From NCBI RefSeq assembly GCF_014695915.1, contig NZ_JACJPF010000031.1, forward strand, positions 62,001 through 126,000: a DNA stretch of 64,000 nucleotides, read 5' to 3'. Numbering within the stretch: the first letter of the stretch is position 1; every line of letters begins with the position of its first letter. A program made the position numbers and the translations under genes. The stretch comes from Trichocoleus sp. FACHB-40. GTDB taxonomy: Bacteria > Cyanobacteriota > Cyanobacteriia > Cyanobacteriales > FACHB-T130. This document shows positions 54,805 through 63,370 of the stretch, one piece after another. Under the pieces are notes generated by a model, which searched no databases, had not been told where the DNA came from, and saw nothing but the letters and a program-made list of their open reading frames with translations.

Positions 54805-55812
54805 GTGAGGATGACGATCATGGCTCGGTTTTCTGTACAATTGCGGGTTGTTGGCGCGATCGCTAGTGCTTCCTTGACTGCACTCAGTTTATTCCCTACC
54901 CCTACTCTAGCTGGCGATCCCTTCCGTTCCAGCAACTCAGGGCAGATTGGAAACCAGACTGAAGCTGCTTTCAAGGCTATCTTTGAGACGGGGAACTATC
55001 CACAAGCAAAGCTTTACCTACAACAAGCGGAATCTAGTGAACCTAATGAACCGCTCGTCTACGCAATGCAGGCATCTTTAGCTTACACTGAGCAGGACTG
55101 GAAGAGCGTTAACACTTACGCTGAGAAAACTCTGAAAACGGCTGAACAGCTAACTACGACAAATCCTTTGCGTGGCAATTTATACACAGCAGTTGGGCAT
55201 TTTTTACAGGGTGCATATAACCTTAGTCTTGTCAATAACGATCCCATCAAAGGCGGTTCCCAAGCTTTGAATAAGTTGCAGGAGGTATTCACATATCTGG
55301 ATAAGGCGGAGAAAGTAGGTTCTGACGACGCAGAACTCAACTTACTCAAGGGGTATATGGATTTGATGATGGCTGTCAATTTACCATTTTCTAATCCCAA
55401 GCAAGCGATTGAACGCTTAGAAAAAGCAGGCCCCTCTTATTTGGCTTATCGTGGGATTGCAGTTGGACACCGGGATTTGAAAGACTACGACAAGGCGCTG
55501 GAATATGTAAATCGCGCTCTGGCAGTAACGCCCAGCAATCCAGAGGTACACTATTTAAAAGCTCAAATCTTAGTCGCGAAAGGCAAGAAACAAAAAGACC
55601 AATCTCTTTTCAATGAAGCTAAGAAGGATTTCAACGCCGCTTTAGCAAAACCTGATCAACTTCCCAAAACCCTTGTAGCACAAATGTTCTATGAGCAGTG
55701 CAAAAACCAAAAAAGCGTTGATAGTAAAGAACGGGATTGCGATGGGATGCGAGATAAAATTAGGGATGCAAGTGGTAGTTGGGGGCCTGCAAAAATGCCA
55801 CAACTAGAATAG
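54805..55812 (+). CDS. Sll0314/Alr1548-type TPR protein
   Basis: The product (335 residues from GTG 54805; ATG 54820 is also possible) has a signal peptide ending near PTLAG, then helical TPR repeats, for example NYPQAKLYLQQAESSEPNEP and DYDKALEYVNRALAVTPSNP. It fits the cyanobacterial Sll0314/Alr1548 family of exported TPR proteins, of unknown function and probably scaffolds. The DUF3531 gene begins 13 bases after its stop, suggesting one transcript. Confidence 0.85.
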   Translation: MRMTIMARFSVQLRVVGAIASASLTALSLFPTPTLAGDPFRSSNSGQIGNQTEAAFKAIFETGNYPQAKLYLQQAESSEPNEPLVYAMQASLAYTEQDWKSVNTYAEKTLKTAEQLTTTNPLRGNLYTAVGHFLQGAYNLSLVNNDPIKGGSQALNKLQEVFTYLDKAEKVGSDDAELNLLKGYMDLMMAVNLPFSNPKQAIERLEKAGPSYLAYRGIAVGHRDLKDYDKALEYVNRALAVTPSNPEVHYLKAQILVAKGKKQKDQSLFNEAKKDFNAALAKPDQLPKTLVAQMFYEQCKNQKSVDSKERDCDGMRDKIRDASGSWGPAKMPQLE

Positions 55813-55825
55813 ATAGTTTAAAACA

Positions 55826-56281
55826 ATGCACGTAATTTTTCGCGAGTATAATCCTTTTGACCTGTGGATTTGGCTGGAGTTCAGCATCACTCCTTCTCAA
55901 ATGGAAAAGCAGTACGTTGAAGAAGTGTTTAACTCCTGGTTTTTCTTGGGAAAACTGGGAGGTTTTAATGCTGAAAATATCCAGGTTCAGGATACTGGTT
56001 TGGATATCAGCTATATGGATTATGACACTGACGCGGCTGACAATAGTATGGTTTCGCTCATGCACAATATGGGCGAATTTGAGTATGAGGGGAATTGGGC
56101 GAGATGTTGGTTCGATCTGGGAACGAGTGATGCGATCGCGCTTGATATCGTGATTAACGCACTCAAACAGTTAAGCAACGAATACGTAACTCTGGAACGC
56201 CTGTACATTGGCGGCGAAAACGAGGATTGGCCTATTAAAGGTAGCGAGAGTCGGTCTGCTTTTATTTACGACGAGAATTAG
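55826..56281 (+). CDS. DUF3531 family protein
   Basis: The 151-residue acidic protein begins MHVIFREYNPFDLWIWLEF and has EKQYVEEVFNSWFFLGKLGG, diagnostic of DUF3531, a family shared by cyanobacteria and plant plastids with unknown role. It sits between the TPR and Nudix genes with gaps of 13 and 8 bases, so the three are likely co-transcribed. Confidence 0.9.
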   Translation: MHVIFREYNPFDLWIWLEFSITPSQMEKQYVEEVFNSWFFLGKLGGFNAENIQVQDTGLDISYMDYDTDAADNSMVSLMHNMGEFEYEGNWARCWFDLGTSDAIALDIVINALKQLSNEYVTLERLYIGGENEDWPIKGSESRSAFIYDEN

Positions 56282-56289
56282 GACAAACG

Positions 56290-56748
56290 ATGCACAAAGA
56301 AGGTCAGATTCGGCTGCTGGTACTGGGTTTAATTCGAGATGGCGAGAAGCCGCATGGGGGATACGCCAAAGGCGATCGCATCTTTATATCTGAAGGCTAT
56401 GACCCAGTTAAGCAGGAAACCTTTTATCGCGCTTTAGGCGGCGGCGTTGACTTTGGAGAAACCAGTGAGATAGCCTTGAAACGCGAATTTCAAGAAGAAA
56501 TTCAGGCAGAATTAACTAACATTCGTTATCTGGGCTGTCTGGAAAATATCTTTGTGTTCAACGGCAAGCCTGGTCACGAAATTATTCAATTGTATGAATG
56601 CGATTTTGCCGATCCCAAGTTTTATCAGATGGAACAAATTCCTTTTGCTGAAGGCGATAGGAAAAAAACAGCACTTTGGGTAGATATTAACCGCTTTAAA
56701 TCGGGAGAATTACGGTTAGTACCAGAGCAGTTTTTTGATTACTTGTAA
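56290..56748 (+). CDS. Nudix hydrolase
   Basis: The 152-residue protein has the Nudix box GGGVDFGETSEIALKREFQE followed by Glu and a position where the usual Gly is Gln. The Glu residues that bind magnesium are kept. Nudix enzymes hydrolyse nucleoside diphosphates linked to other groups; the substrate is unknown. It starts eight bases after the DUF3531 gene. A hairpin repeat follows the stop. Confidence 0.9.
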   Translation: MHKEGQIRLLVLGLIRDGEKPHGGYAKGDRIFISEGYDPVKQETFYRALGGGVDFGETSEIALKREFQEEIQAELTNIRYLGCLENIFVFNGKPGHEIIQLYECDFADPKFYQMEQIPFAEGDRKKTALWVDINRFKSGELRLVPEQFFDYL

Positions 56749-56782
56749 AAATGCAAGGGCAACTAAAGAATGTTCCCCGATC

Positions 56783-56809
56783 TAGTTCCCAGGCTCAGCC
56801 TGGGAACTA
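56783..56809. repeat. GTTCCCAGGCT-type hairpin repeat
   Basis: TAGTTCCCAGGC (56783-56794) pairs exactly with GCCTGGGAACTA (56798-56809) around TCA. This is the best-preserved of three copies in the window. Confidence 0.75.
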
Positions 56810-56902
56810 ACTTTTGAAAACACCCCTTTCGATGAAATTATCAGGCTCCGGCACCATAAGGGCATTCCCAAGCGGAGCCTGGAAGACAAGGCGGACTCCC
56901 TA

Positions 56903-56932
56903 AAATAAAGCCTGAGTCGGCAGGCTTTATTT
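56903..56932 (-). terminator. Hairpin downstream of prs
   Basis: AAATAAAGCCTG (56903-56914) pairs exactly with CAGGCTTTATTT (56921-56932) around AGTCGG. On the minus strand it follows the prs stop by about 30 bases. Confidence 0.65.
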
Positions 56933-56934
56933 AT

Positions 56935-56964
56935 GCGCCAGACCAAAGTCTGAGCGCCTTTTTT
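56935..56964 (+). terminator. Hairpin with T run at the prs 3' end
   Basis: GCGCCAGAC (56935-56943) pairs with GTCTGAGCGC (56948-56957) with one bulge. CTTTTTT follows at 56958-56964, so it reads as a plus-strand intrinsic terminator for the Nudix unit and just touches the prs stop. Confidence 0.6.
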
Positions 56965-57955
56965 AGCGGAACATACTGCTGACAGAACTATCTTCGTGAA
57001 TCCGCCAGATAGTTTCACCTATCACATTGGCTACTGAAAGTACCGTCAACTGTTGAAAGCGATCGCGCTCAGGAACCGGGATGGTATTTGTGACAATCAC
57101 TTCCTCAAATACACCACTCGAAAGGCGATCAATTGCTGGAGGCGAAAAAACTGCATGGGTAGCACAAGCATATACCTGACGCGCTCCCTCTTGTCGTAAT
57201 AACCTAGCGCCTTCAGAGATGGTGCCGCCAGTATCGATCATGTCGTCTACCAAGACGGCTGTTTTACCCTCGACATCACCGATCAGATTCATCACTTCCG
57301 CCACGTTATGCGCCTGCCGACGCTTATCAATAATTGCCAGCGGCGCATCGTTTAGCTTTTTGGCAAATGCTCTAGCTCTAGCCACACCACCAACATCGGG
57401 TGAAACTACAACCAGATCGGATAGTTGCTTATTTGCCAGGTAATCTATCAGTACAGGTGAGCCGTAAACATGGTCAAATGGAATATCAAAATAGCCCTGA
57501 ATTTGGGCTGAATGTAAATCCATTGCCAGAATGCGGCTGGCTCCAGCCTCAGTAATCAGGTTCGCAACCAGCTTGGCGGTAATTGACTCGCGCCCCGCTG
57601 TTTTGCGGTCTGCCCTAGCATAGCCATAGTAAGGAATTACTGCGGTTATTTGCCGCGCTGATGCTCTACGACAAGCATCAACCATAATCAGCAACTCCAT
57701 CAAGTGATCGTTCACTGGTTGGCAAGTTGGCTGAATTAGGTAAACATCACATCCCCGAATCGATTCCTGAATTTGAATGTAAAGCTCTCCATCAGCAAAC
57801 CGCTTGCGAACCATTGGTCCCAAGTCCATGCCAAGATAGCGAGCAACTTCCTGAGATAGTGGCACATTAGCAGAGCCGGAAAACAGTCGCAGACGGTTGT
57901 TGTCCGCAATCGGTGGCAGTGTAGGCTGAAGCGTTAAAGTTGGAGAACGGAGCAC
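56963..57955 (-). CDS. prs: Ribose-phosphate pyrophosphokinase
   Basis: The 330-residue enzyme makes PRPP from ribose 5-phosphate and ATP. It shows RLFSGSANVPLSQEVARYLG, ITAVIPYYGYARADRKT, the flexible and regulatory residues around LAMDLHSAQIQGYFDIPFDH, and the PRPP loop VLVDDMIDTGGTI. Length is normal. The upstream spacer (to 58552) is shared with the divergent Ser/Thr kinase gene. Confidence 0.96.
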   Translation of the reverse strand: MLRSPTLTLQPTLPPIADNNRLRLFSGSANVPLSQEVARYLGMDLGPMVRKRFADGELYIQIQESIRGCDVYLIQPTCQPVNDHLMELLIMVDACRRASARQITAVIPYYGYARADRKTAGRESITAKLVANLITEAGASRILAMDLHSAQIQGYFDIPFDHVYGSPVLIDYLANKQLSDLVVVSPDVGGVARARAFAKKLNDAPLAIIDKRRQAHNVAEVMNLIGDVEGKTAVLVDDMIDTGGTISEGARLLRQEGARQVYACATHAVFSPPAIDRLSSGVFEEVIVTNTIPVPERDRFQQLTVLSVANVIGETIWRIHEDSSVSSMFR

Positions 57956-58552
57956 AGCAGACCCTCAAGAGCTACTTCAATCGCAATCTTATCATTCTCA
58001 CTCAAAATCGCTCTATGATTTCTTTGTAAATAAGGTATAAATGTGTGAATCAATCGTCACACAATATCTAAAAAGTTAATCTGTAAACAAAAAAAATTAA
58101 CTTGCTATTGTTATGTTTGAGGTCTATCTGGTCAATTAAGCTGGAAATGGCACAGCATTTACATAGAATAGCCTACAAGCAAAAAGCAGCAAGTAGATTG
58201 TAAAATTGTAGAGTCTACGTATTTATGCTGATATTGGACTGAAATTTGATTTCATTTACTTCAGTCTAACTAAGCTAAAGTTTATTGGCAAAGACGCTTT
58301 GGATTTAACAAGTTGAACAACACGAGCGTCGGTGAGTGCGCCTTACGCGATCGCTACCTATGGCTGTGAGAGTAGCGTCTGACAAAAAAGCGTAAGCGGC
58401 AGCATTTGGCACAATAGATCGTAGGGCTTAGTCTCGAATTCAGCTTGATATTATAACTAACAATGGTGAGATTGGTAAGTTGTTAATATTATTTTCCCAG
58501 CCCCCAATCCCCTATCCCCACTTTCTTCCTCCCCAGTCCCCAGTCACTGTTT
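57956..58552. other. Divergent spacer between prs and the Ser/Thr kinase
   Basis: About 600 bases carry no convincing gene. The left half is AT-rich and should hold the prs promoter. Bases about 58325-58400 hold HIP1-rich inverted segments (GCGCCTTACGCGATCGC and GCGTAAGCGGC). From 58498 a CCCCAATCCCCTATCCCC heptamer-like run leads almost to the kinase ATG. Confidence 0.5.
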
Positions 58553-60556
58553 ATGCAACCACCAATTCCCATTGGAACAATTCTGCAAAACCGCTACCGC
58601 TTGATCGGCGTTCTCGGTCAGGGGGGGTTTGGCCGAACTTATCTAGCAGAAGACCAAGGGCGCTTTAATGAAAGCTGCGCCCTCAAGGAGTTGATTCCGC
58701 CCTCGGATTCGACTAACCTGCTGGATAAGGCAAGGGAACTGTTTCAACGGGAGGCAACAACTCTCTATCAAATTCAGCACCCCCAGATTCCCCAGTTCCG
58801 GGCTACTTTTGAGCAAGACCAGCGCTTGTTCTTGGTGCAGGACTATGTAGAGGGGAAGACTTATCGCACACTGTTGGATGAGCGTCGCACTCAGGGTAGC
58901 GCCTTCTCGGAGGCGGAAGTATTGCAATTTTTGCGGAATTTGTTGCCAGTCTTGGCGCACATTCACAAATTCGGCATTATTCACCGGGATATTGCGCCGG
59001 ACAATATTATTTTGCGAGAAAGCGATCGCCTGCCCGTTCTCATCGATTTTGGCGTGGTGAAGGAACTGGCAACCCGGTTTCACTCACCGAATGTAACAAT
59101 GCCAATAGCGACAACGGTGGGTAAGTTGGGTTACGCCCCCAGCGAACAAATGCAGTCAGGGCGTGCTTATCCCTCAAGTGACCTCTACGCTTTAGCGGTG
59201 ACTTGTATAGTGCTGCTAACTGGCAAAGAACCACGAGAATTATTTGATGATGTCCAGCTGGTTTGGAATTGGCGCAAGTGGGTCAATGTCAGCGATGGGT
59301 TGGCACAAGTGCTGGATCGGATGTTGAGTTATCGACCAGGCGATCGCTACCAAGGTGCCGGAGAAGTCATGCAATCACTGCAAGCTTTGACTAATCCTAC
59401 CTTTGCGCCTCCGCCCCAGCCTTATTACATCTCCCCACCCCCCGTCAATCCTCCCCAACCTAGCCAACCAGTCCCGGTAACTCCCCCACCACCAGCCCCA
59501 ACTCCACAGCCTCCAAAGCCGACTACCTCGCAGATAAACACAGTAGCTGTCGGACGGCGGCCAGATCCGGTCAATCCCACCGCCAACACGCCAAATCGGC
59601 CAGATCCCAATCCCAACGTCGGTCGTCCAAATCGACCCGATCCAGTAATTCCGGAAGTAAGCGATCGCCCGACTTTTTTACAAGACCCGTGGGCGATTGG
59701 TTTCCTTACACTTTGTCTGGCTTTACTAGCTGGTTTCGGATCTTGGGCGCTAGTTAGTGCTTTCAATCGGCAACAGCCGCAACCAACACCAACCCCCGTA
59801 TTCACTGATACCCCAGCACCGACACTTAGCCCGACACCCACGCCTACGCCAACACCCAATCCCACCCCCACGCCCAATCAGGAACCTGTTACTTATAGTC
59901 AGCGCTTAGAAATATCGACCGGCCAAACCATTACCAAACAAGGAAATCTCAAAGGGAACGAAACGCTTAATTACACCATTTCTGGCGAACAAGGACAACA
60001 GCTAGATACCTTCCTGAGTGGCGAAGGCGTTTTAATGACGGTGTTGGGGCCAGACCAAACGCCTCTCAATGAGCGTGCCAAGCGGGTTCTGGGCTGGAGA
60101 GGAACTCTCCCCTATACAGGTAACTACAGTATTGCCCTGAGTCCCATTAAAGGGCTGCAAGCGAGCGAATACAACTTGCAGATTAGCCTGAGCAACCCAA
60201 CATCGACACCGACACCAACACCAACACCAACACCGACAGAAACTCCTACTGGTGGCGAATTTGACGTTGAGCCGATTAGCTTCCCACCAGGCGAGCAAGC
60301 AGTGCAGGTTTCAGCTAGAACCAGTCCGCAAAGGATTAAGCGTTATTTGGTGAATGTTCGGCGTGGGCAGAGACTAAAGGTGGATATTCAGCCTGGAGGG
60401 GCAACTTTGGATCTTCGCTTTCCTAGCGGTCGCCTCGTGCCAGACGCTTCTGGCGTTTTGGCTTGGGAATTTGAGGCACCTCGTAGCGGTGAGTATCAAA
60501 TTGATGTGATAGCCTCCCAAGATACTGCTTTTACTTTGGATATTGCTGTGCGGTAA
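58553..60556 (+). CDS. Membrane-anchored serine/threonine protein kinase with extracytoplasmic PPC-like domains
   Basis: The 667-residue protein has a kinase domain (about 13-280) with loop GQGGFG (22-27), Lys45, HRDIAPDN (catalytic Asp146, Asn151) and DFG (165-167). The HRD-loop Lys is Ala148, as seen in some cyanobacterial kinases. A Pro-rich linker (285-370), one membrane helix (about 379-404), a Pro-Thr stalk and two beta-rich PPC-like repeats (about 440-550 and 580-667) follow, the last two probably outside the cytoplasm. It may sense an envelope signal. ATG 58553 directly follows heptamer repeats. Confidence 0.92.
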   Translation: MQPPIPIGTILQNRYRLIGVLGQGGFGRTYLAEDQGRFNESCALKELIPPSDSTNLLDKARELFQREATTLYQIQHPQIPQFRATFEQDQRLFLVQDYVEGKTYRTLLDERRTQGSAFSEAEVLQFLRNLLPVLAHIHKFGIIHRDIAPDNIILRESDRLPVLIDFGVVKELATRFHSPNVTMPIATTVGKLGYAPSEQMQSGRAYPSSDLYALAVTCIVLLTGKEPRELFDDVQLVWNWRKWVNVSDGLAQVLDRMLSYRPGDRYQGAGEVMQSLQALTNPTFAPPPQPYYISPPPVNPPQPSQPVPVTPPPPAPTPQPPKPTTSQINTVAVGRRPDPVNPTANTPNRPDPNPNVGRPNRPDPVIPEVSDRPTFLQDPWAIGFLTLCLALLAGFGSWALVSAFNRQQPQPTPTPVFTDTPAPTLSPTPTPTPTPNPTPTPNQEPVTYSQRLEISTGQTITKQGNLKGNETLNYTISGEQGQQLDTFLSGEGVLMTVLGPDQTPLNERAKRVLGWRGTLPYTGNYSIALSPIKGLQASEYNLQISLSNPTSTPTPTPTPTPTETPTGGEFDVEPISFPPGEQAVQVSARTSPQRIKRYLVNVRRGQRLKVDIQPGGATLDLRFPSGRLVPDASGVLAWEFEAPRSGEYQIDVIASQDTAFTLDIAVR

Positions 60557-60648
60557 TAGGGACTGGGGACTGGTGACTACGGACTAAGTAAGACTTTTTC
60601 CCAATCCCCCAATTCCCAATTCCCAATCCCAACTAACTGAAAACTACT
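60557..60648 (+). repeat. GGGACTGG / CCCAATT repeat block in the bioD leader
   Basis: GGGACTGGGGACTGG at about 60561 is followed by CCCAATCCCCCAATTCCCAA and TTCCCAATCCC up to 60630. It is the intergenic form of the composite element translated at 3475-3534 and 5770-5914. Confidence 0.7.
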
Positions 60649-61335
60649 TTGAACACACTACTAATTACTGGAACCGATACGGACGCTGGGAAAACAGTTT
60701 TGACAACGGCTTTGGCGGCTTATTGGCAGACGTATTATTCTGCTAAAAGTTTAGGGATAATGAAGCCGATTCAGTCGGGAACTGGAGATAGGGAACTTTA
60801 CAATCAGCTATTTTCCCTGAATCAATCTCTGGATGAAATTAACTCTCTGTATTTCCAAGCACCTCTAGCACCTCCCATAGCAGCCGAGCGAGAAGGAAAG
60901 AATATTGATTTGGGCAAAGCTTGGCAAGCGTTTCAAAATCTACAGCGATCGCGTGATTTTTTGCTGGTGGAAGCGCTGGGGGGATTGGGTTCGCCTGTGA
61001 CGTATGAACTCACTGTGGCAGATTTGGCGCGGGATTGGGGTTTACCAACGGTTTTGGTAGTACCTGTAAGATTGGGCGCGATCGCGCAAGCTGTCGCTAA
61101 TGTCGCCCTTGCTCGTCAGTCTGGTGTCAAACTTAAAGGCATTGTCCTCAATTGCACTCAACCTCGTTCAGACCAAGAAATTGCCGATTTGACACCAGTA
61201 GACTTGATTCAGTCTTTAACCAATACACCAGTTTTTGGCATCATCCCCCATTTAGCTGACGCGACCGATCTAGCCAAACTGACACAAGTTGCGTCACAGT
61301 TAGATATAGAGAGGATTTTAGATTTTAAATTTTAG
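60649..61335 (+). CDS. bioD: Dethiobiotin synthetase
   Basis: The 228-residue BioD closes the ureido ring of dethiobiotin using ATP and CO2. It begins [20 protein letters not shown] with the P-loop, has KPIQSGTGD and [11 protein letters not shown], and ends with IIPHLAD. The start is TTG 60649, the only start near the conserved N-terminus; the leader is repeat DNA without a clear ribosome site. No other biotin gene is adjacent. Confidence 0.92.
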   Translation: MNTLLITGTDTDAGKTVLTTALAAYWQTYYSAKSLGIMKPIQSGTGDRELYNQLFSLNQSLDEINSLYFQAPLAPPIAAEREGKNIDLGKAWQAFQNLQRSRDFLLVEALGGLGSPVTYELTVADLARDWGLPTVLVVPVRLGAIAQAVANVALARQSGVKLKGIVLNCTQPRSDQEIADLTPVDLIQSLTNTPVFGIIPHLADATDLAKLTQVASQLDIERILDFKF

Positions 61336-61457
61336 ATTTTGTATTTTCAGTTGTTGGTTGCTTTTGATAGTCCAAAATCCAAAATTTACTAATCCGAAAT
61401 CATTGGAGCTTCAGAAACTCCTTCGCCCCCGCAAAATCCAAAATTCAAAATCCACTC
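61330..61457 (+). repeat. Dispersed repeat block before the amidohydrolase
   Basis: TCCAAAA and TTTTAGA heptamer-like units flank GGAGCTTCAGAAACTCC and AACTCCTTCGCCCCCGCAAA, followed by ATCCAAAATTCAAAATCC. About 35 bases match the leader of secA (35796-35836). The block ends 6 bases before the ATG. Confidence 0.7.
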
Positions 61458-62678
61458 ATGGTTTCCACTTCTTTAAGCCCGCTTCCTGTTGATATATCTC
61501 GCATTCGTCGGGAAATTCAAGAATTACAGCCAACTATCGTAGAATTGCGGCGGCGACTGCATCAAAAACCTGAATTAGGCTTTAGAGAACATCTCACAGC
61601 TGAGTTAATTTCCCAAAAATTACAAGAATGGGGAATTGAGCATCAAACTGGCATTGCCCAAACTGGAATTGTTGCCACAATTCATGGGGATAAACCAGGT
61701 AAAGTGCTGGCGATTCGGGCAGATATGGACGCGCTGCCAATTCAGGAACAGAACGATGTGCCTTATCGGTCGCAGCATGATGGAGTGATGCACGCTTGCG
61801 GTCATGATGGACATACTGCGATCGCGCTTTCGGTTGCCTTCTATCTCTCCCAGCATCGCCAAGACTTCACAGGCACCGTAAAGATTATCTTCCAACCCGC
61901 TGAGGAAGGTCCGGGAGGTGCCAAGCCAATGATTGAAGCTGGAGTCTTGCAAAATCCGCAGGTTGATGCTATAGTAGGGCTTCATTTGTGGAACAACCTG
62001 CCACTGGGTACAGTCGGCGTTCGCAACGGTGCCTTGATGGCAGCAACAGAAAGCTTTCGCTGCACAATTCAGGGTAAAGGCGGACACGGAGCCATTCCAC
62101 AACAAACAGTAGATTCAATTTTAGTCGCCGCTCATATTGTTACTGCCTTGCAAACGATTGTGGCGCGTAATGTTTCGCCGCTAGAGTCAGCAGTCGTTAC
62201 CGTTGGCGAAATTCATGCAGGCACAGCAGTCAACGTAATTGCTGATACCGCCTATCTCAGCGGAACTGTAAGATATTTTAATCCTGCATTAGGAGAATTA
62301 ATTCCCCAGCGACTTGAGCAGGTTATTGCCGGAATTTGCCAAAGTCACGGAGCTACATATAAATTAGACTACCAGCGACATTACCCAGCCGTGATTAATG
62401 ATGCAAAAATAGCGGAATTAGTCCGTTCTGTGGCAGAAGGTGTAATAGAAACCCCTTTAGGAATTGTGCCAGAATGCCAAACAATGGGCGGCGAAGATAT
62501 GTCCTTTTTCCTTCAGGCTGTACCTGGTTGCTATTTCTTTTTGGGTTCAGCGAATCCAGACAAAGATTTAGCATATCCGCACCATCATCCGCGATTTAAC
62601 TTTGATGAAACAGCCTTGGGGATGGGTGTAGAAATATTTGTTCGTTTTGTCGAGAAATTCTGCGCTTTGAAAAGTTAA
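61458..62678 (+). CDS. M20 family amidohydrolase
   Basis: The 406-residue metallopeptidase-like enzyme resembles hippurate and N-acyl-amino-acid amidohydrolases. Metal ligands are visible in RADMDALPI, MHACGHDGHTA, PAEEGPGG, GLHLWNNLPLG and near the end in HHHPRFNFDE. The lid domain (about 190-305) has GKGGHGAIPQQTVD. The natural substrate is unknown. ATG 61458 was used; its leader is repeat DNA. Confidence 0.9.
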   Translation: MVSTSLSPLPVDISRIRREIQELQPTIVELRRRLHQKPELGFREHLTAELISQKLQEWGIEHQTGIAQTGIVATIHGDKPGKVLAIRADMDALPIQEQNDVPYRSQHDGVMHACGHDGHTAIALSVAFYLSQHRQDFTGTVKIIFQPAEEGPGGAKPMIEAGVLQNPQVDAIVGLHLWNNLPLGTVGVRNGALMAATESFRCTIQGKGGHGAIPQQTVDSILVAAHIVTALQTIVARNVSPLESAVVTVGEIHAGTAVNVIADTAYLSGTVRYFNPALGELIPQRLEQVIAGICQSHGATYKLDYQRHYPAVINDAKIAELVRSVAEGVIETPLGIVPECQTMGGEDMSFFLQAVPGCYFFLGSANPDKDLAYPHHHPRFNFDETALGMGVEIFVRFVEKFCALKS

Positions 62679-62714
62679 ACAAAAGTATAAACTTTTTACT
62701 TCATAAGTTGAAAA

Positions 62715-62739
62715 ACGCAAAGTTTCTAAAACTTTGCGT
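62715..62739 (+). terminator. Hairpin after the amidohydrolase
   Basis: ACGCAAAGTTT (62715-62725) pairs exactly with AAACTTTGCGT (62729-62739) around CTA. A short CTTTT follows, so termination is plausible. Confidence 0.6.
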
Positions 62740-62815
62740 ACTTTTGCGTTTAAAAACCCTTGAGGTGAAATGAAGCCTATGAGATGATTTCTCATGTAGT
62801 TGGGGAGAAAACGCA

Positions 62816-63370
62816 TTGCAGCAGCTGTTACGGATATCTAGAATCATCGACGCTGTGAATGAACGCATCGGACGCTTAACCTACTGGCTAGTGCTGCTGA
62901 TGGTACTGGTGGGAGTGTGGAACGTCGCTGGGCGCTACATTGGGCGATTGATTGGGCGAAACCTGACTTCTAACGCCTTTCTAGAAACCCAATGGTATAT
63001 ATTTGACCTAGTTTTCTTATTAGGAGCAGCCTACGCCCTAAAACACAACGAACACGTCCGCGTAGATATTTTTTATAGTCGCTGGAATCGTAAGTGGAAA
63101 GCACTGGCTGACCTGTTCGGGACGTTATTCTTTCTAATTCCCTTTTGTCTAATGGTGATTTATTTCTCCTGGGATACGATTCTTAATTCTTGGAAGATTT
63201 GGGAAAATTCCCCAGACCCAGGCGGTTTACCGCGTTATCCGATTAAATCCATGATTATCATCAGCTTCGGGCTGCTGATTCTCCAAGGCATTTCCGAGGC
63301 AATTAAAAATTATGCAATTTTCACTGGCCAGTTAGCGCCCCAGGAGGAACACCATGACCCTGGATTATGA
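62816..63370 (+). CDS. TRAP transporter small permease (DctQ-like)
   Basis: The 184-residue protein has four membrane helices (about 20-45, 60-80, 98-122, 140-162) and [20 protein letters not shown] with [10 protein letters not shown], the DctQ pattern. It pairs with the large permease and a periplasmic solute receptor to import organic acids or similar anions with sodium. The start is TTG 62816 with GGGGAGA about ten bases upstream. It overlaps the next gene by 17 bases. Confidence 0.9.
   Translation: MQQLLRISRIIDAVNERIGRLTYWLVLLMVLVGVWNVAGRYIGRLIGRNLTSNAFLETQWYIFDLVFLLGAAYALKHNEHVRVDIFYSRWNRKWKALADLFGTLFFLIPFCLMVIYFSWDTILNSWKIWENSPDPGGLPRYPIKSMIIISFGLLILQGISEAIKNYAIFTGQLAPQEEHHDPGL

Noticed and set aside
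59425-59877. Minus-strand Gly/Val-rich frame of 150 codons
   Set aside because: It is the reverse reading of the Pro-rich linker of the Ser/Thr kinase.
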